Source: Candidatus Atribacteria bacterium UBA6251
GTDB lineage: Bacteria; Atribacterota; Phoenicimicrobiia; Phoenicimicrobiales; Phoenicimicrobiaceae
DNA length: 28,082 nt
Assembly (NCBI GenBank): GCA_002441285.1
Contig: DJVR01000044.1
Location: 1-28,082 of the forward strand
Direction: 5' to 3'
Under the pieces are notes generated by a model. It ran no database searches. It was given only the letters and a program-made list of their open reading frames with translations, and was not told where the DNA came from. Shown one piece after another: positions 23,836 through 28,082 of the stretch. The position numbers and the translations under genes were made by a program. Numbering within the stretch: position 1 is the stretch's first letter; every line of letters starts with the position of its first letter.

Positions 23836-25992
23836 TTATGGTTTTTTATATTTTTCCTTTAATTTGTTAATCAAGGATTGAAGAGTTTCTTCTTCTTTTT
23901 CTTCTGAAGATTCTGCTTCTGGTTCTTTTATTTTACTTTCCTCTGCGTATTTTTGTTTAATTTTCTCAATCTCTTCCTCATAGGGAATTTTAGTTTCAGG
24001 TATAACTTCTTTTTGAGAAAATTCAGGAGTAATTTTCTGATGTAAATTACAATAATCAGAAGGTTCAGTCCCCTTAATAAAAGCTACCGTATACTTTTCT
24101 GGACAGGAAGGAGTAGATAATAAGCCCGATTGAGCACATACTGAAACTTTGATGATATTATCTGGAACTCTAAAATCTATTATTTCTTTATTCTTTAAAG
24201 CTTCTTGCATTAATTTTTTCCATATAGGAGCTGCGATTACTCCCCCGGTCTTTTTACTTCCCAGAGGTTCTCGATCATCATTTCCAAGATATACTGCGGT
24301 AACCAGATCGGGAGTAAAGCCGATAAACCAGGCATCGATATAATCATTAGTAGTACCAGTTTTACCAGCGGCTGGTCTACCTATTTGAGCTGCTTTGCCT
24401 GTTCCCCGAGAGATTACTCCCTTCATCATTTCAATAAGTACATAACAAGCTTCTTCAGAAAATACTTTAGTGGCTTGTGGTTGGTTATTTTTAATTAGAT
24501 TGCCATTATTGTCTTCAACCCGAAGTATAGATATAGGTTCTACCCTTGTTCCCAGATTGGCTATAGTAGCATAAGCAGAAGCCATTTCTATGGGAGTTAC
24601 TTCAGAAGTTCCTAAAGCTAAAGATAAATCTGGACGTAATTCACTCTTTATTCCTGCTTTGTGGGCATAATTAATGACCTGCTTAATTCCTACTTGTTCT
24701 AGTAGTTTTACTCCAATTATATTAATTGAACGTTCTAACGCTTCTCTTAAAGTAACAGGTCCTCTAAATTCTTTTTCATAATTTTCTGGAGACCATCCAT
24801 TTTCAAAGGTAATTGGCGCATCTTCTAGGATGTTACTAGGAGTAAAACCATTTTCCAGAGCAGTTAAATAGATCAAAGGTTTAATGGTCGATCCCGGTTG
24901 ACGATAAGCCTGGATTGCTCGATTGAATTTACTATTCTGAAAGTCTTTCCCCCCTACCATTACCTTAATGTAACCTGAAGCAGGTTCAAGAGAAATTATA
25001 GCCCCTTCATACCCTGATTCTTGTAGTATCTTTTCAGCGGTTTGTTGAATCTCCAAGTCCAAGGTAGTATATATTTTGAGGCCACCTTTAAAGACCATAT
25101 TGGCTCCGAATTCTTCTAAAAGCTGGGATAGAATAAAAGTAGAGAAGTAAGGGGCATTGCTTTGATTTCTTTTTTGGTTATAATTAAGGATAATTGGACT
25201 TTGCTGAGCCTTTTCCATTTCTTCTTGAGAAATAAATTTTAATCTATACATTCTATCTAATACAATATTCCTTCTTTTTTCAGCAGCTTCTTCATTAATT
25301 AGGGGTGAATAATAAGAAGGACCACGAGGAATAGCTGCTAATAAGGCGCATTCAGCTAGATTTAAATCTTTAACATTTTTACTGAAATACATATTGGCTG
25401 CGGATTGTACTCCATAAGCACCATGCCCAAAATATATTTCATTTAGATACATCTCTAAAATTTCATCTTTAGTAAAAATTCTTTCAATTTGTAGTGCTAA
25501 TAAGATATCTTTTAATTTCCTACTTATACTAATTTCACGAGTAAGAAAAGTGTTGATGGCTAATTGCTGGGTTATAGTGCTACCACCTTGTGGTCTTAAA
25601 TCTGTATTTCTTAATAAAATAATGTTTTTAAAATTTTCTAATTGAGAAATGATAATTCTACGTAGATTGATTCCTTTATGCTGGTAAAACTCAGAATCTT
25701 CGATAGCGATGAAGGCATCAATTAAATTTTTAGGAATCTCTTTCAAAGATACTGGTGTTCTGTTTTCCTGATAGAATTCAGTAATGATATTTCCTTTAAT
25801 ATCATAGACTTTGCTGGTAATTGCATCTAAAAATTTATTTTCTTTAACCATATCTACAATTTTTTGGTCATTAAGAGTAGCCAGGCTGATAAAGGAAATT
25901 ACTAAGGATAAAATAAAGATAAAGAAAAATAATAATATTTTTTTAAACCAGGAAAAATTTCTTCCTTTTTTATGATTATTTTTTTTACCCAT
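23836..25992 (-). CDS. Class A penicillin-binding protein (transglycosylase/transpeptidase)
   Basis: 718 residues from ATG at 25992. Bifunctional peptidoglycan synthase anchored by one N-terminal helix (about 18-40) after a basic cytoplasmic tail. GT51 domain: EDSEFYQHKGI with the catalytic glutamate near 98, and QGGSTITQQLA. Transpeptidase: S368-T-I-K371, S422-I-N, K544-T-G-T. The tail has cysteines (VCAQSG, PSCPEKY, DYCNLH) as in PBP1A-type proteins and an acidic, lysine-ended C-terminus. The longer start at 26016 adds 8 residues but has no ribosome site; AGGGA precedes 25992. Only large - strand gene, divergent from queT. Confidence 0.95.
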   Translation of the reverse strand: MGKKNNHKKGRNFSWFKKILLFFFIFILSLVISFISLATLNDQKIVDMVKENKFLDAITSKVYDIKGNIITEFYQENRTPVSLKEIPKNLIDAFIAIEDSEFYQHKGINLRRIIISQLENFKNIILLRNTDLRPQGGSTITQQLAINTFLTREISISRKLKDILLALQIERIFTKDEILEMYLNEIYFGHGAYGVQSAANMYFSKNVKDLNLAECALLAAIPRGPSYYSPLINEEAAEKRRNIVLDRMYRLKFISQEEMEKAQQSPIILNYNQKRNQSNAPYFSTFILSQLLEEFGANMVFKGGLKIYTTLDLEIQQTAEKILQESGYEGAIISLEPASGYIKVMVGGKDFQNSKFNRAIQAYRQPGSTIKPLIYLTALENGFTPSNILEDAPITFENGWSPENYEKEFRGPVTLREALERSINIIGVKLLEQVGIKQVINYAHKAGIKSELRPDLSLALGTSEVTPIEMASAYATIANLGTRVEPISILRVEDNNGNLIKNNQPQATKVFSEEACYVLIEMMKGVISRGTGKAAQIGRPAAGKTGTTNDYIDAWFIGFTPDLVTAVYLGNDDREPLGSKKTGGVIAAPIWKKLMQEALKNKEIIDFRVPDNIIKVSVCAQSGLLSTPSCPEKYTVAFIKGTEPSDYCNLHQKITPEFSQKEVIPETKIPYEEEIEKIKQKYAEESKIKEPEAESSEEKEEETLQSLINKLKEKYKKP

Positions 25993-26049
25993 AAACAGAT
26001 TCCCTGAGTTAAGCATAAAGTTTTTAACTATATCTTTTTTCGCATAAAT

Positions 26050-26055
26050 ATTATA
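26050..26055 (-). promoter_or_regulatory. Extended -10 promoter of the PBP gene
   Basis: On the - strand, TGT-TATAAT, an extended -10 (TGnTATAAT), with no good -35 at 17 nt. It lies about 55 nt before the preferred start and faces away from the queT promoter. Confidence 0.5.
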
Positions 26056-26120
26056 ACATAAAAATAAGATAATAGAATTTTTTCTAAAGTTTTACCCTTT
26101 TAATGTATTTAGAATTATGT

Positions 26121-26126
26121 TATAAT
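26121..26126 (+). promoter_or_regulatory. Extended -10 promoter of queT
   Basis: TGT-TATAAT at 26118-26126, an extended -10, with no convincing -35. It is a near mirror of the - strand element at 26050-26055, and the two make a compact divergent promoter region. The queT leader would be only about 22 nt, too short for a preQ1 riboswitch. Confidence 0.5.
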
Positions 26127-26154
26127 TTGCCAAGATTAATTCCAGGAGGTTATA

Positions 26155-26625
26155 GTGGAAAAGGGTCATCGATATATTATTCGAGTGGCTATGATAGCTA
26201 CTATTTATCTGGTATTAAATATTTTGTTTAGCTCTATAAGTTATGGTCCTGTACAGGTAAGAATAGCTGAGGCTTTGACTGTTTTACCTTTTCTAGATGT
26301 ATCTGCCGTTTTAGGGTTATTTTTGGGTTGTTTTTTAGCTAACATCTTAGGACCAGTGGGGATGGTGGATATTATTGGTGGAAGCCTATGTACTTTAATT
26401 GCGGCCTTTTTAACTTCCAGAGTGAAAAATCCTAAGCTGGCACCCCTTCCACCCGTTTTAATTAACGCTTTTGGAGTAAGTATTTACTTGCATTTAATCT
26501 TTGATTTACCTTACTGGGCTACAGTATTATATATTGGTATAGGACAAACTATAGCTTGTTATCTTTTAGGGTATCCTTTTTTGTTATTTTTACTTAAAAA
26601 CAAGAAAAGATTACCTTTAGGTTGA
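26155..26625 (+). CDS. queT: QueT family queuosine-precursor transporter
   Basis: 156 residues, an integral membrane protein with about five hydrophobic segments. QueT proteins are substrate-binding S components of energy-coupling-factor transporters for queuine or preQ1. The stretch QVRIAEALTVLPFLDVSAVLG followed by GLFLGCFLANILGP is diagnostic. It would work with shared EcfA/EcfT subunits encoded elsewhere. Start is GTG 26155 with CCAGGAGG 5 nt before it. Presence implies salvage of a queuosine precursor, although no tgt or queA is in the window. Confidence 0.88.
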   Translation: MEKGHRYIIRVAMIATIYLVLNILFSSISYGPVQVRIAEALTVLPFLDVSAVLGLFLGCFLANILGPVGMVDIIGGSLCTLIAAFLTSRVKNPKLAPLPPVLINAFGVSIYLHLIFDLPYWATVLYIGIGQTIACYLLGYPFLLFLLKNKKRLPLG

Positions 26626-26730
26626 GAAAAGATTAACCCATATATTTTAATAAATTTCGTGATTAAAAGAAGTTTTATAATTAATAAGAAAATTAAAATA
26701 GATATTTCTTAAAATCAGGAAGGTGTTTTT

Positions 26731-27951
26731 ATGAATATTCAAGAAGAAGTAGAAATAATTAAGAGAGGAATAGAAGAAATAATTTCCGAAGAGGAACTGA
26801 TCAAAAAATTAGAAAACTCACATAAAGAAAAGAGACCTCTAAGAGTTAAACAGGGTTTTGATCCCAATGCGCCCGATATACATTTGGGGCATACGGTGGG
26901 TTTACGTAAATTAAGACAATTTCAAGATTTAGGCCATGAGGTTTATTTTTTAATTGGTGATTTTACGGGAAGGATAGGCGACCCTAGTGGAAGGAGTGCC
27001 ACCAGAAAGCAATTGACGGAAGAAGAAGTACGAAAAAATGCAGAAACTTATATGTCTCAGGTTTCCAAGGTTTTAAATCTGGAGAAAATTAAAGTAGTTT
27101 TTAATAGTCATTGGTTAAGTAAACTCTCTTTTGCTGAAGTCCTTACCCTTTGTTCTCAATATACTGTTGCTCGAATGCTAGAAAGGGATGATTTTGCCAA
27201 ACGTTATCAAGAAAAAAAACCTATCGGCTTACATGAGTTTCTATATCCTTTGATGCAAGGGTATGATTCGGTGGCTTTAAATGCTGATATAGAATTAGGG
27301 GGAACTGACCAAAAATTTAATCTATTAGTAGGAAGGGTAATTCAAAAAGAATTTGGTCAAGAACCACAAGTTATTATTACCTTGCCTTTGCTGGAGGGAA
27401 TAGATGGTGTAGATAAGATGAGTAAAAGTCTAAATAATTATGTGGGTATCAACGAAGCACCGCAGGAAATGTATGGCAAATTGATGTCTATTCCGGATAG
27501 ACTTATGTTAAGATATTTTGAGCTAGTAACAGATGTACCTTTAAGTGAAATAAAAAAAATGAAGATTGATTTAGAACAAGAAAGAGTGCACCCTCGAGAT
27601 TTAAAAAAGAGATTGGCTCGTGAAATTGTTCGTCTTTTTCATGGAATAGAAGCATCTTTAAAAGCGGAAGAAGAATTTGAAAGAATATTTAAAGAAAAGC
27701 TTAGTCCAGAAAAGATAAATGAAATAATCTTAAATAGAGAAGTATTAAAGGATGGTAAAATCTGGATTGTTGAACTAATTAATCTTTCTAAATTAGGTTA
27801 TAGTAAAAGTGCAGCTCGTAGAATAATAGAACAGGGTGGAGTGAAAATAAACGGTGAAAAAATAGATAACCCGAATTTAGATATTGCAGTAGAAGATGGG
27901 ATGATTATAAAGATTGGGAAGTTAAATTTTGTGAAAGTAATACTAAAATAA
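26731..27951 (+). CDS. tyrS: Tyrosyl-tRNA synthetase
   Basis: 406 residues, class I. HIGH-type HLGH (51-54) in PDIHLGHTVGLRKLRQFQ, then GDFTGRIGDPSGRS, KMSKS (229-233), and a C-terminal S4 RNA-binding domain (about 340-406, SKSAARRIIEQGGVKING). The sequence is of the TyrZ-like bacterial subgroup. AGGAAGGTG lies before the ATG. The 105-nt gap before it has no T-box elements, so unlike leuS, thrS and pheS it is not under tRNA-sensing control here. Confidence 0.96.
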   Translation: MNIQEEVEIIKRGIEEIISEEELIKKLENSHKEKRPLRVKQGFDPNAPDIHLGHTVGLRKLRQFQDLGHEVYFLIGDFTGRIGDPSGRSATRKQLTEEEVRKNAETYMSQVSKVLNLEKIKVVFNSHWLSKLSFAEVLTLCSQYTVARMLERDDFAKRYQEKKPIGLHEFLYPLMQGYDSVALNADIELGGTDQKFNLLVGRVIQKEFGQEPQVIITLPLLEGIDGVDKMSKSLNNYVGINEAPQEMYGKLMSIPDRLMLRYFELVTDVPLSEIKKMKIDLEQERVHPRDLKKRLAREIVRLFHGIEASLKAEEEFERIFKEKLSPEKINEIILNREVLKDGKIWIVELINLSKLGYSKSAARRIIEQGGVKINGEKIDNPNLDIAVEDGMIIKIGKLNFVKVILK

Positions 27952-28043
27952 ATATAATTTTCTATAAAAATTTTTACTATATTTATTTTTTTAAGTATTT
28001 AGTATAATCATATTACAGGTTAGAAATTGAATTTTTCTTTTAT

Positions 28044-28072
28044 TTGATTTATCTTTCCTCTTATACTATAAT
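28044..28072 (+). promoter_or_regulatory. Promoter reading out of the right edge
   Basis: TTGATT (28044-28049), 17 nt, TATAAT (28067-28072). It would serve a gene beyond the window. A weaker TATAAT at 28013-28018 lies upstream. Confidence 0.55.
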
Positions 28073-28082
28073 ATTACTACCA

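Noticed and set aside
26127..26154. PreQ1 riboswitch before queT
   Set aside because: The predicted leader is only about 22 nt and has no hairpin plus A-rich tail.
26626..26730. Tyrosine T-box before tyrS
   Set aside because: No GGTGGNACC motif, Stem I or terminator hairpin is present in this gap.

Overview
This is an AT-rich, gene-dense stretch of a bacterial chromosome. It is mostly housekeeping genes, nearly all on the + strand, with strong Shine-Dalgarno sites (AGGAGG type) and readable TTGACT/TATAAT-like promoters. Three tRNA-sensing T-box leaders (leuS, thrS, pheS), an infC-rpmI-rplT-pheS order, mutS2, cvpA and a class A penicillin-binding protein suggest a low-GC, probably anaerobic, peptidoglycan-containing bacterium. 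It could be clostridial or from a Firmicutes-like candidate phylum such as Atribacterota; this placement is inference. I see no phage, insertion sequence, CRISPR array or plasmid signature.

Layout. (1) 1-2213: 3' part of a PAS-PAS-GAF-GGDEF sensor ending in an HD-GYP domain that has lost several metal ligands. (2) 2361-5929: a MobB-like GTPase fused to an Fe-S domain, thioredoxin reductase, a sugar-isomerase-like TIM barrel and lipoyl synthase. (3) 6129-8469: an EF-G paralogue of the FusA2 type and, after it, a 30-residue membrane microprotein with a near-perfect ribosome binding site. (4) 8693-11619: promoter and leucine T-box leader of leuS. Unusually, a complete tRNA-Ala(GGC) gene lies inside this leader, between Stem I and the antiterminator. 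(5) 11729-15202: ssb, a six-gene tRNA cluster (Val, Asp, Phe, Gly, Cys, Val), then a complete threonine T-box and thrS. (6) 15293-20563: promoter, infC (AUU start), rpmI, rplT, phenylalanine T-box, pheS, a 250-nt gap, and pheT. (7) 20733-23747: cvpA and mutS2. (8) 23836-28082: a class A PBP on the - strand, divergent from queT, then tyrS and a strong promoter pointing out of the window.

How it fits together. Most of the window serves translation: four aminoacyl-tRNA synthetases, seven tRNAs, IF3, L35, L20 and a ribosome-associated GTPase. Leu, Thr and Phe charging is monitored by T-boxes whose specifier codons (CUC, ACC, UUC) and UGGN bulges (UGGU, UGGA, UGGU) can be read directly; tyrS has no such leader. 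The most notable observation is the tRNA-Ala gene embedded in the leuS riboswitch. Its processing by RNase P would physically separate the tRNA-Leu sensing half of the switch from its terminator half.
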